Source: Xanthomonas fragariae
GTDB taxonomy: Bacteria; Pseudomonadota; Gammaproteobacteria; Xanthomonadales; Xanthomonadaceae
Length of the DNA stretch: 64,000 nucleotides
Assembly (NCBI RefSeq): GCF_017603965.1
Contig: NZ_CP071955.1
Span: 2,480,001-2,544,000, forward strand
Direction of reading: 5' to 3'
The position numbers were made by a program, and so were the translations under genes. Positions 34,117 through 43,286 of this stretch are shown here, one piece after another (position 1 is the stretch's first letter; each line of letters opens with the position of its first letter). Under the pieces are notes generated by a model. The model did no database searches. It was given only the letters and a program-made list of their open reading frames with translations, and was not told where the DNA came from.

Positions 34117-35426
34117 GGATGATTCCCTTGCGAGTCGGAAGTGAACGAGTCGGCCAGCGCCGCGAGGCGGACCGGGAACAACGGCGGTCGGCGGCCGGCG
34201 TCGGTGGAAAGATCGGGCGGGCAACGGCCCAGTTCGGCCAACGCCGTGACGCAGATGCGGCCCTGGCAGGCGCCCATGCCGCAGCGCGAAGCGAGCTTGG
34301 CGTCGCGTGCATCGCTGAAGCTGTCCAACGCTCCCAGCGGCACGTCTTCGCAGCGGCAGATCAGCGTGTCCGGCTGCGCCAAAGTGCGGATGCGAGGATG
34401 CAATGCGAATTGCTGCTGCAGTAATTCGGCAAAGGCGCGCGCGGCGCGACGACGCGGCTGCAGGCGCAGCGCCGCGTCGGATGCATCGGCGGCCATATGC
34501 CCGGCCATCGCACCTTCGATCAGCGCGCAATCGCGTCCGCCGATACCGCAGACTTCGCCAGCGGCATACACCTGCGTCACGCTGGTGCGCAGCAGCGTAT
34601 CCACGTGGACCCGTTGATGCGCGCCGCACGCTTCCAGCCGACAACCCAGCAATTGCGCAAGCTCGGTGTTCGGCACCAGGCCATAGCCCACGGCCAGCTG
34701 ATCGCAGGCGATACGCGTGCTGCCAGTGGGCCCTTCGATCGCGACTTCGCGCAGTTGTGTGTCGCCGTGTGCGGCGACCACCACGTTGCCGGCGCGATAT
34801 GCAACGGCACGCAACTGCACACGCAGCGTCATTGCTTGGGCCGCCTTGCCCGGCCAGCGCCACAACTGCAGCGCGAACTGCCGCAATGCGGCAGCGCAGG
34901 TTTGTTCGTAGATGCCGAGCACCCGCGCGCCATGCCGCTGCAAGGTGACCGCGCTGGCCAGCAACAACGGTCCACTACCGGCAACCACCACGCGCTTGCC
35001 GGCCAGCGGCCAACCCTGCTTGGTCAGTGCCTGCGCGGCGCCTGCACCGGTGACGCCGGGCAAGGTCCAGCCGGGAAATGGCAGCAGCAGTTCGCGCGCA
35101 CCGGTGGCCAGCACCAACGCGGCGTAATGCAGTTGCAGCGTGCCGTCCGGGCCATCGGCCAATAGCCAGCCCGGTTGCGCCAGCAGAATCTGCGTGCGCG
35201 TCAGCAGCGTGATCGACGCATTGCCCGACACCTGCCGCAACAACGCGCGCGCATCCGCTGGCGCACCGTGCCGCACATCGTTGCGCCACACCTGCCCGCC
35301 GGCACGCGGCTGCATGTCCACCACGCCGACGCGCACGCCATGAGTGGCCGCCGCCCGCGCCGCGGCCAAGCCGGCCGGGCCAGCACCGATCACCAACACA
35401 TCGAAATGCTGCACGCGCTCAGCCAT
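34113..35426 (-). CDS. D-hydroxyproline dehydrogenase-type FAD/NAD(P) subunit with BFD-like [2Fe-2S] end
   Basis: 437 aa from ATG 35426. N-terminal FAD motif DVLVIGAGPAGLAAARAAA and a second nucleotide site RVVVAGSGPLLLASAV. The C-terminal ~90 residues hold DTLICRCEDV and RCGMGACQGRICV, the cysteines of a BFD-like iron-sulphur domain. This is the alpha subunit of hydroxyproline or octopine/nopaline-type oxidases. Its start overlaps the ferredoxin-like gene by 8 bases and its stop overlaps the deaminase, so the subunits are translated together. Confidence 0.87.
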   Translation of the reverse strand: MAERVQHFDVLVIGAGPAGLAAARAAATHGVRVGVVDMQPRAGGQVWRNDVRHGAPADARALLRQVSGNASITLLTRTQILLAQPGWLLADGPDGTLQLHYAALVLATGARELLLPFPGWTLPGVTGAGAAQALTKQGWPLAGKRVVVAGSGPLLLASAVTLQRHGARVLGIYEQTCAAALRQFALQLWRWPGKAAQAMTLRVQLRAVAYRAGNVVVAAHGDTQLREVAIEGPTGSTRIACDQLAVGYGLVPNTELAQLLGCRLEACGAHQRVHVDTLLRTSVTQVYAAGEVCGIGGRDCALIEGAMAGHMAADASDAALRLQPRRRAARAFAELLQQQFALHPRIRTLAQPDTLICRCEDVPLGALDSFSDARDAKLASRCGMGACQGRICVTALAELGRCPPDLSTDAGRRPPLFPVRLAALADSFTSDSQGNHP

Positions 35427-35664
35427 CGGTGCATACCTGCATGCCATCGCGCGCATCCACCATGCACGCGCGTTGCTGGCCGATGCCATCGATACGCACC
35501 CGGCATTCAAAACACACGCCCATGCCGCACAACGGCGCGCGTGGCTGGCCACTGCAAGACTGCCGAAAGTGCAGCGTGGCCTGTGCCACCGCAGCGGCCA
35601 CGCTGGCGCCGGCCGGCACTTGGACCGGCTGCGCATTTACATGCAGACGCACGGTCGCGCTCAT
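35419..35664 (-). CDS. Small [2Fe-2S] subunit of D-hydroxyproline dehydrogenase
   Basis: 81 aa. The 2Fe-2S ligands lie in APLCGMGVCFECRVRIDG and ACMV, the pattern of the small gamma subunit (2Fe-2S plant-type, C-x4-C-x2-C). The ATG overlaps the stop of the oxidase (ATGA) and the end overlaps the next gene, showing a three-subunit enzyme made from overlapping genes. Confidence 0.87.
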   Translation of the reverse strand: MSATVRLHVNAQPVQVPAGASVAAAVAQATLHFRQSCSGQPRAPLCGMGVCFECRVRIDGIGQQRACMVDARDGMQVCTDG

Positions 35665-36851
35665 GCGGCCGCGCCGTGCGCTGCACGCGCCGGCGCGTAC
35701 GGGGATGGGTCGATGGCAGGAGTGCGCCCGAGCAGGCTGTCCACAATCACTCGTGCGCTCCCCAGTGCCGTGGTGACACCTACCCCCTCGTGACCGGCGG
35801 CCACCCACACATCGCGCCGGCCGGGCACCGCCCCAAGATAAGGGCGCCCGTCCGGTGTCGCCGGCCGCAAACCGGTCCAGACCCGGATCGCCTGCAACTC
35901 GCGCAGCACCGGCAAATATGCGAATGCCCGCTGCAACATCTGTTGCAGCACGGGCATCGACAGCGCGCGATCTTGCTCGCCGAACTGGCGCGACGAGCCG
36001 ATCAGAATCTGACCGGTCGGCCGCGGCTGCACATTGAAGGCCACGCTGGTGTCGTCGGCGCCATGCGCCGAATCGGCGTATCCCAGCTCCAGCAGCTGAT
36101 GGCGGATCAACCCCGGGTGGCGATCGGTGATGACCAGATGGCCCTTGCGCGGGCGCAAAGCCAGCTCGGGAAGCAACTGCGGCAAGGCAACGCCGCTGGC
36201 GACCAACACCGGTCCGGCCAGCACCTGACCATCGTCCAGACGCACCCCGTGCGCCTGCAATTGCTCCACGCGGCGGCCGGCAAACAGTTGTGCGCCCGCC
36301 TTGCAGGCCAGCCTCACCAGATGCCGTGCCACCCGTGGCGGGTACACCACTGCTTCATCGGGCACGCGCATGCCGCCGGCCAGACCAGGCACCAACTGCG
36401 GTTCCAGCGCATATAACTGCGTCGCATCGATCGCTTCGGCATGCAGATCGGCCGCCGCCAGCCGCGCAATCTTGGCCGGCACCACCACCAGTTCGCGTGC
36501 ATCGCGGGCCACCCACAGCGTGCCGCAGCGGCTGAACTCGGCCTCGCTCAGTTGCGCAAAACGCTCCCACAGCCGCAGCGAGTACGCCGACAACGCCAGC
36601 TCGGCCGGGTCGTCGTCCATTGCCACCAGGTGCCCCATCGCCGCAGCGGTGGAGCCGCCGCCGATCGGCCCCGGCTCGACGATCGCCACGCGCAGTCCTT
36701 CGCCAGCCGCAGCCTCGGCACAGGCCGCTCCGACAATGCCGGCACCCACCACAATCAAGTCGTAGCTGCGTCGGGTGGACGCAACCGACGGCGTAGCATC
36801 GGCAGCCGGCATCCTGCCAACCTCCTCAAATCTTGGCCGCAGTGCATCCAT
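35661..36851 (-). CDS. FAD-dependent oxidoreductase (DAO family), catalytic beta subunit of D-hydroxyproline dehydrogenase
   Basis: 396 aa if started at the ATG that shares one base with the epimerase stop (TGATG); ATG 36812 (MPAADATPS) is an alternative. Rossmann motif YDLIVVGAGIVGAACAEAAA at the N-terminus, the DAO-type GGGSTAAAMG, and the C-terminal VWTGLRPATPDGRPYLG and AGHEGVGVTTALGSA that close the FAD site. It oxidises cis-4-hydroxy-D-proline, the epimerase product, to the pyrroline, passing electrons to the two partner subunits. Confidence 0.87.
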   Translation of the reverse strand: MDALRPRFEEVGRMPAADATPSVASTRRSYDLIVVGAGIVGAACAEAAAGEGLRVAIVEPGPIGGGSTAAAMGHLVAMDDDPAELALSAYSLRLWERFAQLSEAEFSRCGTLWVARDARELVVVPAKIARLAAADLHAEAIDATQLYALEPQLVPGLAGGMRVPDEAVVYPPRVARHLVRLACKAGAQLFAGRRVEQLQAHGVRLDDGQVLAGPVLVASGVALPQLLPELALRPRKGHLVITDRHPGLIRHQLLELGYADSAHGADDTSVAFNVQPRPTGQILIGSSRQFGEQDRALSMPVLQQMLQRAFAYLPVLRELQAIRVWTGLRPATPDGRPYLGAVPGRRDVWVAAGHEGVGVTTALGSARVIVDSLLGRTPAIDPSPYAPARAAHGAAA

Positions 36852-37789
36852 CAGGCCACGATGCCCCATGCGAACGGGTCGGCCGGGTCGATGAGCAATT
36901 GCGAGCGCGCGGTGATGTAGGCATGCCCACTGATACGCGGCGCAATGCCAAGCGCGCTTGCGCGATAACTGCCTTCGAACGCGCTGCCAACAATGCCTTG
37001 CTGCACCCAACGCTCACCTTCGGCCAACTTGCCATCGGCGGCCAGGCAGGCCAGCTTGGCGCTGGTACCGGTGCCGCACGGCGAGCGGTCGTAAGCCAAC
37101 CCAGGACAGAGCACGAAATTGCGTGCCACGCCGCTGCCATCGGGCGCGGCGCCGTTGACTTCGATATGGTCGATCTCGCAGCCGGCCGGCCCGGTGATGC
37201 CGGCCGTTTCCAGCGCTAGCCGGATCGCTTCGGTGTAAGCAGTCAACTCGCGCTGATGCGCCAGATCGAGCGCGCACGGCGCCTGTTCGGTGATGAAAAA
37301 CCAGTTACCGCCCCAGGCCACGTCGCCGCGTACCCGACCGTGACCGGGCACGTCCACTTCCATGCCGGCCGCAAAGCGATAGCTTTCGACATTATCGACC
37401 GACACCGTGCCGTCTTCGGCCAGCTCCACGCCCACCGTGCCGACCGGCGTTTCGATGATGTGCTGGCCGGGCGCGATGCGCCCCAGCTCGGCCAAGGTGC
37501 GCACCACACCGATCGTGCCGTGCCCGCACATGCCCAGGTAGCCGACGTTATTGAAGAAAATCACTCCGGCGCAGGCGCTGAGGTCGCGCGGCGGCAGCAG
37601 CAAGGCGCCGACCATGGTGTCCGAGCCGCGCGGTTCGCAGGCGATCGCGCTGCGCCACTGGTCGAATTGGCTGCGAAACCGTTCGCGGCGCTGCGCCAGA
37701 TCGCCATCGCCCAGATCGGGAAAGCCGGAGAGGACCACGCGAGTAGGTTCGCCGGCCGTGTGGGAGTCGATGACGTCGATGGTGTACAT
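36851..37789 (-). CDS. 4-hydroxyproline 2-epimerase
   Basis: 312 aa, proline racemase family. The two catalytic cysteines are in NVGYLGMCGHGTIGV (near residue 88) and DRSPCGTGTSAKLA (near 236). The N-terminus MYTIDVIDSHTAGEPTRVVL is typical. The second motif has Cys, not Thr, so this is a racemase/epimerase and not a dehydratase. It converts trans-4-hydroxy-L-proline to cis-4-hydroxy-D-proline and is the first gene of the operon, 148 bases from the divergent regulator. Confidence 0.92.
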   Translation of the reverse strand: MYTIDVIDSHTAGEPTRVVLSGFPDLGDGDLAQRRERFRSQFDQWRSAIACEPRGSDTMVGALLLPPRDLSACAGVIFFNNVGYLGMCGHGTIGVVRTLAELGRIAPGQHIIETPVGTVGVELAEDGTVSVDNVESYRFAAGMEVDVPGHGRVRGDVAWGGNWFFITEQAPCALDLAHQRELTAYTEAIRLALETAGITGPAGCEIDHIEVNGAAPDGSGVARNFVLCPGLAYDRSPCGTGTSAKLACLAADGKLAEGERWVQQGIVGSAFEGSYRASALGIAPRISGHAYITARSQLLIDPADPFAWGIVA

Positions 37790-37832
37790 GGCTCATGCTC
37801 CCACTGCCAGCCCACAGGCGACTAGCGTCCAA

Positions 37833-37859
37833 TGCGGAGTCAAAATGCGGAAATCCGCA
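37833..37859. promoter_or_regulatory. Possible operator of the hydroxyproline operon
   Basis: TGCGGA at 37833-37838 is followed 13 bases later by the palindrome TGCGGA-AA-TCCGCA (37846-37859). The three half-sites sit in the 148-bp divergent promoter between the epimerase and the AraC-type regulator, as direct and inverted repeats. They are plausible regulator sites, with no experimental support. Confidence 0.5.
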
Positions 37860-37937
37860 CAATCGCCGACCCCAAGCACCGCCCCGCGTTTGCGCTAGGA
37901 TCATCGCTGGGCCGCACCTTCGTGCAGCCGTCAAATC

Positions 37938-38666
37938 GTGACCGCCACCATGACGCCGATGGACCTCAACCTTCCCGCGCTGGAAATGCAGACGCTGTTC
38001 GATGCACTGCCGGACGTGGTGTTCTTCATCAAGGATGGCCAGGGCCGCTACACCCATTGCAACCTGACCCTGGTGCGCCGGCTGGGACGCAAGCTGCGCA
38101 GCGAGATCATCGGCCGTTCGCCGCTGGAAGTCTTCCCGTTGCCGCTTGGCGGCGGCTACATGATGCAGGACCGCCGCGTACTGTGTGGCGAGCTCATCGA
38201 CAACCAACTCGAAGTGCATCTGTATCCCAATCGCCTGCCCGGTTGGTGTCTGACCTTCAAGCGCCCGTTGTGCGAGGCCGACGAGGTGATCGGCGTGGTC
38301 GGCATCTCGCGCGATCTAGGCCAACCCGACAGCCGTCACTCGGCGTACGAACGCCTGAGCCAGGTGATGGACCACATGCAGGCCAACTTCGGCGACAACC
38401 TGCGCGTGCAGCGCCTGGCCGACTTGGCCGGTTTGTCGGTGGCGCAGCTGGAGCGGCACTTCCGCCGGGTGTTCCAGGTGACCCCGCAGCAACTGCTGAC
38501 CAAGCTGCGCATCGAATCGGCGATGCGGCTGCTGTACGGCGACGACAGCATCGCTAGCGTCGGGCAACGCTGTGGCTTTGCCGACCAGAGCGCATTCGCT
38601 CGCCAGTTCAAAGCCACGGTCGGCATGACCCCTCGCGATTACCGCGCGCTCAAAGGCCGGTTGTAA
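37938..38666 (+). CDS. AraC-family regulator with N-terminal PAS domain
   Basis: 242 aa from GTG 37938; ATG 37950 or 37959 could also serve. Residues ~15-120 form a PAS domain (LFDALPDVVFFIKDGQGRYT), and the C-terminal 105 residues are the AraC pair of helix-turn-helix motifs (RVQRLADLAGLSVAQLERHF, then VGQRCGFADQSAFARQFKAT). It is transcribed away from the hydroxyproline operon. By position it should activate that operon in response to a ligand sensed by the PAS domain. Confidence 0.88.
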   Translation: MTATMTPMDLNLPALEMQTLFDALPDVVFFIKDGQGRYTHCNLTLVRRLGRKLRSEIIGRSPLEVFPLPLGGGYMMQDRRVLCGELIDNQLEVHLYPNRLPGWCLTFKRPLCEADEVIGVVGISRDLGQPDSRHSAYERLSQVMDHMQANFGDNLRVQRLADLAGLSVAQLERHFRRVFQVTPQQLLTKLRIESAMRLLYGDDSIASVGQRCGFADQSAFARQFKATVGMTPRDYRALKGRL

Positions 38667-38873
38667 GCATGCAAGCAGGCGTCGACACATCGCTTGCGCA
38701 AATGCTGAATTCGGCAGGATGTATGGCGACCTGGCGATGCCGTTTACGTTGCCCAGGCAGCGACACTGCGGCACACCAGATGTTGCCCCGGATTCAGGCT
38801 GCGCTGAAGGTCGGGTCAAGGCGGCGCAGGGGTCCGAATGGTAGAATTTCGGGTTTCCCCTACTGCGTTGCCA

Positions 38874-40514
38874 ATGGCCAGCTTTTTCCGCCGCAACAAG
38901 CCAACCACGCCCGACAGCTCGCGTACTTCGCGCTACAGCCTGGAAGAACTGGCAGCCGCATTCCCCACCGCTCCGTCTGCCGCCACGCCGGCATCGCCGG
39001 GCGAGGCAATGCCGACTGCCGAGCGCAGCACGACACAGACGCCGGCGCCGGTTGCGACGCCTGCACCTGCTGTACCCGCACGCACTGAACCTGTTACGCC
39101 GGCATCGGCAGTAACGACTCCTGCCGCGGCACCGGCCCAACAGCTTGCGCAGGACATCGCCGCGCGCACCGCCGAGGCGCAGAGCATCGCAGCCGTACCG
39201 ACGGCATCCGCGCCGCCGGCAACGCCCGCGCATTCCGCTTTGCAGGCGCCGTCCGATCCGATTCCGTCTAGCGCGCCGAACGGCCCCGCATCGATTGTGG
39301 TGCCACCGGTTGTTGTGCAACCGCAGACCACGCTGGTGCCGCCTGCCGCTGCGCCTGTGCGCTCTGTGCCGCCGTCGCAGAGCGCCGCTCCTTGGGTCGC
39401 TGCACCATCGGTCTCGGCACCGCCGGTCGCCGCTTCGCCCGTCGCAACACCTGTGCCTACAGCTACACCGGTTGCCGCAACCCCGGCCGTCACTCCCTCT
39501 GTGGTGACCGAACCAGCCATCGTCACCGCCCCGACGGCGGCGCAGGACAGCGACAGCATCGTCGGCCAGCGCGACACCCTACCGGCCGCGCCGGCCGGCA
39601 AGCCGGGTTGGCGCGAGCGTCTGCGCAACAGCACCTTCGCGCGTAGTTTCGGTGGGCTGTTCTCGCGCAACCCCAAGCTTGACGACGATTTGCTCGACGA
39701 GATCGAGACCGCGCTGATCACCGCCGACGTCGGCATCGGCGCTACCACTGCGTTGGTGGAAGGCCTGCGCAAGCGCATGAATTCGCGCGAGTTCGTCGAC
39801 GCGCAGGCGATGTTCAAGGCACTGCGCGCCGACCTGATCGCGCTGCTGCAGCCGGTCTCAAAGCCGTTGATCATCGACCGCTCGGCCAAGCCATTCGTGG
39901 TGCTCACTGTCGGCGTCAACGGCGTCGGCAAGACCACCACCATCGGCAAGCTCGCCAAACGCTTCAAGGACGAAGGCAACAGCCTGATGCTGGCCGCCGG
40001 CGACACCTTCCGCGCTGCTGCAGTCGCGCAATTGCAAGCCTGGGGCGATCGCAACGGGGTAGCCGTGATCGCGCAAGGACAGAACGCCGATGCCGCATCT
40101 GTCGCGTTCGACGCACTGCAGGCCGCCAAGGCACGCGGCACCGATGTGCTGATTGCCGATACTGCCGGCCGCCTGCACACCCAGACCGGCCTGATGAACG
40201 AGCTCGGCAAGATCCGCCGCGTACTCGGCAAGATCGACGCCGCTGCCCCCCACGAAGTGTTGATGGTCATCGATGGCACCACCGGCCAGAACGCCATCTC
40301 GCAGCTGCGTCAGTTCCATACCGCGGTCGGCGTCAGCGGCCTGGTCGTGACCAAGCTCGATGGCACCGCCAAAGGCGGCGTGGTGTTTGCATTGGCACGC
40401 GAGTTCAACATTCCGATCCGCTTCGCAGGCATTGGCGAGCGCCCGGAAGATCTGCGCGTGTTCGATCCAGTGGCCTTCGTCGATGCGTTGTTGCCGCAAG
40501 CATTGGGCAGCTGA
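38874..40514 (+). CDS. ftsY: Signal recognition particle receptor FtsY
   Basis: 546 aa from ATG 38874 (MASFFRRNKP); the frame is open 36 bases further up but without conserved sequence. Residues ~20-235 are a very long Ala/Pro/Thr/Val-rich low-complexity segment. The NG domain follows: KLDDDLLDEIETALITADVG, then GVNGVGKTTTIGKLAKRF (P-loop), AGDTFRAAAVAQL, DTAGRLHTQ and TKLDGTAKGG. It docks ribosome-SRP complexes at the inner membrane. The N-terminal extension is longer than the acidic A domain in many species and is not acidic here. Confidence 0.96.
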   Translation: MASFFRRNKPTTPDSSRTSRYSLEELAAAFPTAPSAATPASPGEAMPTAERSTTQTPAPVATPAPAVPARTEPVTPASAVTTPAAAPAQQLAQDIAARTAEAQSIAAVPTASAPPATPAHSALQAPSDPIPSSAPNGPASIVVPPVVVQPQTTLVPPAAAPVRSVPPSQSAAPWVAAPSVSAPPVAASPVATPVPTATPVAATPAVTPSVVTEPAIVTAPTAAQDSDSIVGQRDTLPAAPAGKPGWRERLRNSTFARSFGGLFSRNPKLDDDLLDEIETALITADVGIGATTALVEGLRKRMNSREFVDAQAMFKALRADLIALLQPVSKPLIIDRSAKPFVVLTVGVNGVGKTTTIGKLAKRFKDEGNSLMLAAGDTFRAAAVAQLQAWGDRNGVAVIAQGQNADAASVAFDALQAAKARGTDVLIADTAGRLHTQTGLMNELGKIRRVLGKIDAAAPHEVLMVIDGTTGQNAISQLRQFHTAVGVSGLVVTKLDGTAKGGVVFALAREFNIPIRFAGIGERPEDLRVFDPVAFVDALLPQALGS

Positions 40515-40561
40515 TCGGCAAGCGCCTGCCGTCGTCATGACCTCCACCGCCAGCAGACCTC

Positions 40562-41635
40562 ATGCCCGCCGACTACGCCGCTCCCGCCGCTGATGCTTTC
40601 GTCGACCGTCTGCTGCACTGGTTCGACGGCCACGGTCGCCACGATCTGCCCTGGCAGCATCCGCGTGCACCGTACCGGGTGTGGTTGTCGGAAATCATGC
40701 TGCAGCAGACACAGGTTGCGGTGGTCATTCCGTACTTCCAGAAGTTCGTCGCCAGCTTCCCGACCCTGGCCGACTTGGCCGCAGCCGACAACGACACGGT
40801 GATGGCGCACTGGGCCGGGCTGGGCTACTACGCACGTGCACGCAATCTGCATGCCGCTGCCAGGCAATGCGTCGCCTTGCATGATGGCGAGCTGCCGCGC
40901 GATTTCGCCGCACTGCTCGCGCTACCGGGTATCGGACGCAGCACGGCAGGCGCCATCCTCAGCCAAGCCTGGAAAGACCGCTTTCCGATCATGGATGGCA
41001 ACGTCAAACGGGTGATGACGCGCTTCCACGGCATTGGCGGCTACCCCGGCCTGCCGGTGGTCGAAAAGCAGTTGTGGCAGTTGGCCTCAACGCATGTGGC
41101 GCACGTTCCGGCCGGTCGCCTGGCCGACTACACGCAGGCACAAATGGATTTCGGCGCCACGCTTTGCACGCGTACAAAACCGGCGTGCGTGCTGTGTCCG
41201 CTGCAGGACGATTGCGTGGCACGGCGCGATGGACTGGTCGAAGCGTTGCCCACACCCAAGCCCGGCAAGCAATTGCCCGAACGCGAGGCCACCGCGCTAC
41301 TGCTCGAAAATGCAGACAAGCACATCCTGCTGCAACGCCGTCCGCCGACCGGCATCTGGGCCTCGTTATGGACGCTACCGCAAGCCGGGACCGACGCCGG
41401 CATGCGCACATGGTTCGCAACGCATATCGATGGCGACTACGAGCGCGCCGATGAGATGCCGCTGATCGTGCACACCTTCAGTCATTACCGCTTGCATCTG
41501 CAGCCCTTGCGCATGCGCAAGGTCGCGCTGCGCGCCGCCGTGCGCGACACTGACGACCTACGCTGGGTTGCCCGCGCCGATCTCGGATCGCTGGGCTTGC
41601 CGGCGCCCATCCGCAAGCTGCTCGACGCACTCTAG
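40562..41635 (+). CDS. mutY: A/G-specific adenine glycosylase MutY
   Basis: 357 aa, 47 bases after ftsY. The catalytic Glu lies in VWLSEIMLQQTQV. The helix-hairpin-helix is LPGIGRSTAGAIL, followed by the catalytic Asp in PIMDGNVKRVM. The four cluster cysteines are in CTRTKPACVLCPLQDDC. The NUDIX-like C-terminal domain that recognises 8-oxoG starts near residue 235 (ATALLLENADKHILLQRRP). Removes A opposite 8-oxoG. Confidence 0.96.
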   Translation: MPADYAAPAADAFVDRLLHWFDGHGRHDLPWQHPRAPYRVWLSEIMLQQTQVAVVIPYFQKFVASFPTLADLAAADNDTVMAHWAGLGYYARARNLHAAARQCVALHDGELPRDFAALLALPGIGRSTAGAILSQAWKDRFPIMDGNVKRVMTRFHGIGGYPGLPVVEKQLWQLASTHVAHVPAGRLADYTQAQMDFGATLCTRTKPACVLCPLQDDCVARRDGLVEALPTPKPGKQLPEREATALLLENADKHILLQRRPPTGIWASLWTLPQAGTDAGMRTWFATHIDGDYERADEMPLIVHTFSHYRLHLQPLRMRKVALRAAVRDTDDLRWVARADLGSLGLPAPIRKLLDAL

Positions 41636-41797
41636 AGCCGATGTCGAAACGGCGAGGTGCGCCGGCGCGCAGCAGCATACGCAACTCGTACACTGCGGTT
41701 CTGAGCGCGCCATCTAGCCAGCGGACAATCGCTCGTTACGTTTCGCCAGCCGCTCCAGGCGCGCACTTCAATACGTAAAGTATTCAAAGGAATCCGC

Positions 41798-42076
41798 ATG
41801 TCCCGCACCGTGTTCTGCCAGTACCAGCAAAGCGATACCGAAGGCCTGGATTTTGTGCCGTATCCCGGCGAACTCGGCCAGCGCATCTTCGCGCAGATCG
41901 GCAAGAGTGCCTGGCAAGCATGGCTGGCGCACCAGACCATGTTGATCAACGAAAACCGGCTCTCGCCGCGCGACCCCAAGCACCGCGCCTTTCTCGAAGC
42001 CGAGCTGCGGAAGTTCCTGTTCGAGCGCAACGCCGACAAGCCGGAGGGCTATGTCGCGCCGTTGAATGAGGAGTAA
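41798..42076 (+). CDS. yggX: Fe(II)-trafficking / oxidative-protection protein YggX
   Basis: 92 aa. [19 protein letters not shown] carries the conserved Cys7. The rest ([20 protein letters not shown], then [19 protein letters not shown]) is the standard helical body. The small protein guards Fe-S clusters and iron during oxidative stress. Its usual partner is mutY, which lies just upstream, as in many gammaproteobacteria. Confidence 0.95.
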   Translation: MSRTVFCQYQQSDTEGLDFVPYPGELGQRIFAQIGKSAWQAWLAHQTMLINENRLSPRDPKHRAFLEAELRKFLFERNADKPEGYVAPLNEE

Positions 42077-42128
42077 CAGCGGCTAGGTGGCGGTCAAGCG
42101 CATGACGAGCACTCGTCACGTGCTGTTA

Positions 42129-43286
42129 GGGAAGCTCTGAACAACGCCCCCAGATGCGCGACACTACACACCTACGTTGAGGAGTGATCCATGCAACTGA
42201 CGTTTGGTGACGCCGAGGGCCTGGGTAAGCGCAAGCAGACCCGCCGGGAAATCTTCCTGGCCGAGATGGAGCAGGTCGTTCCGTGGCAGCGGTTGCTTGC
42301 GCTGATCGCACCGCACTATCCGGCGTCGGGACGGCCAGGTCGGCAGCCGTACGCACTGGCCACGATGTTGCGGATTCATCTACTGCAACAGTGGTACGCG
42401 CTGAGCGATCCGGCGATGGAAGAAGCGTTGCATGAGATCCCGAGCTTGCGGCGTTTTGCCCAGCTCGGTGGGTTGGACAACGTTCCTGACGAGACCACGA
42501 TTCTCAATTTTCGTCGTTTGCTGGAGACCCATGGCCTGGCCGCGCGGATGCTGGAAGCGGTCAACGCGCATCTGGCGCGCAAGGGTCAAAGTCTGCGCTC
42601 GGGCACGATCGTCGATGCAACCCTGATCGCTGCGCCCAGTTCGACCAAGAACGCTGACCACGCGCGCGATCCTGAGATGCACCAGACCAAGAAAGGCAAG
42701 CAATATTACTTCGGGATGAAAGCGCACATTGGAGTAGACGATGTGTCCGGGTTGGTGCACCACGTGGAATGCACGGCGGCCAACGTTGCCGATATCACGC
42801 AGGCGCACAAGCTGCTGCATGGCAAGGAAGACACGCTCAGCGGGGATAGCGGTTACACGGGGCTGGACAAGCGCGCGGAGATGGCGCGCAAGCGCAAGTT
42901 GCGCTACCTGATTGCAGAGAAGCCGTCCAAGCTCAAGCAGATCAAGAACGCGCGCGAGTTGCAGTGGGCCCAGCGCTGGGAGCACACCAAGGCCAGCCTG
43001 CGGGCGAAGGTGGAACATCCATTTCGGGTGATCAAACGCCAGTTTGGTTACGTCAAGGTCCGCTATCGCGGCCTAGCGAAGAATACCGCGCAGGTGCTGA
43101 CGCTGTTTGCGCTATCCAATCTATGGATGGTGCGCCGGCAGTTATTGCCGGCCAAGGCATAATGCTGTCCGGCGGCAGCTGAAGCCGCCAGATAAGCGCA
43201 AAATCTCGTCTTACATACCCAATTTACGCGTTACTGGCGCTCTCTATGCTGATATTTTTAGGTGTTGAGAGTTGTTCAGACCTTCC
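42129..43286 (+). mobile_element. IS5-family insertion sequence, 1,158 bp
   Basis: Ends GGAAGCTCTGAACAAC and (complement of the right end) GGAAGGTCTGAACAAC form imperfect inverted repeats, flanked by TTA on both sides (42126-42128, 43287-43289). It lies 52 bases after yggX and cuts the 5' end of the next gene. Confidence 0.88.
42191..43162 (+). CDS. IS5-family transposase
   Basis: 323 aa, intact. The DDE residues appear in GTIVDATLIAAP, LSGDSGYTGLDKR and KVEHPFRVIKRQFGY. The N-terminal LIAPHYPASGRPGRQPYALATM and the insertion after the first D are typical of the IS5 subgroup. No frameshift is needed, unlike the smaller element at 2561. Probably active. Confidence 0.94.
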   Translation: MQLTFGDAEGLGKRKQTRREIFLAEMEQVVPWQRLLALIAPHYPASGRPGRQPYALATMLRIHLLQQWYALSDPAMEEALHEIPSLRRFAQLGGLDNVPDETTILNFRRLLETHGLAARMLEAVNAHLARKGQSLRSGTIVDATLIAAPSSTKNADHARDPEMHQTKKGKQYYFGMKAHIGVDDVSGLVHHVECTAANVADITQAHKLLHGKEDTLSGDSGYTGLDKRAEMARKRKLRYLIAEKPSKLKQIKNARELQWAQRWEHTKASLRAKVEHPFRVIKRQFGYVKVRYRGLAKNTAQVLTLFALSNLWMVRRQLLPAKA

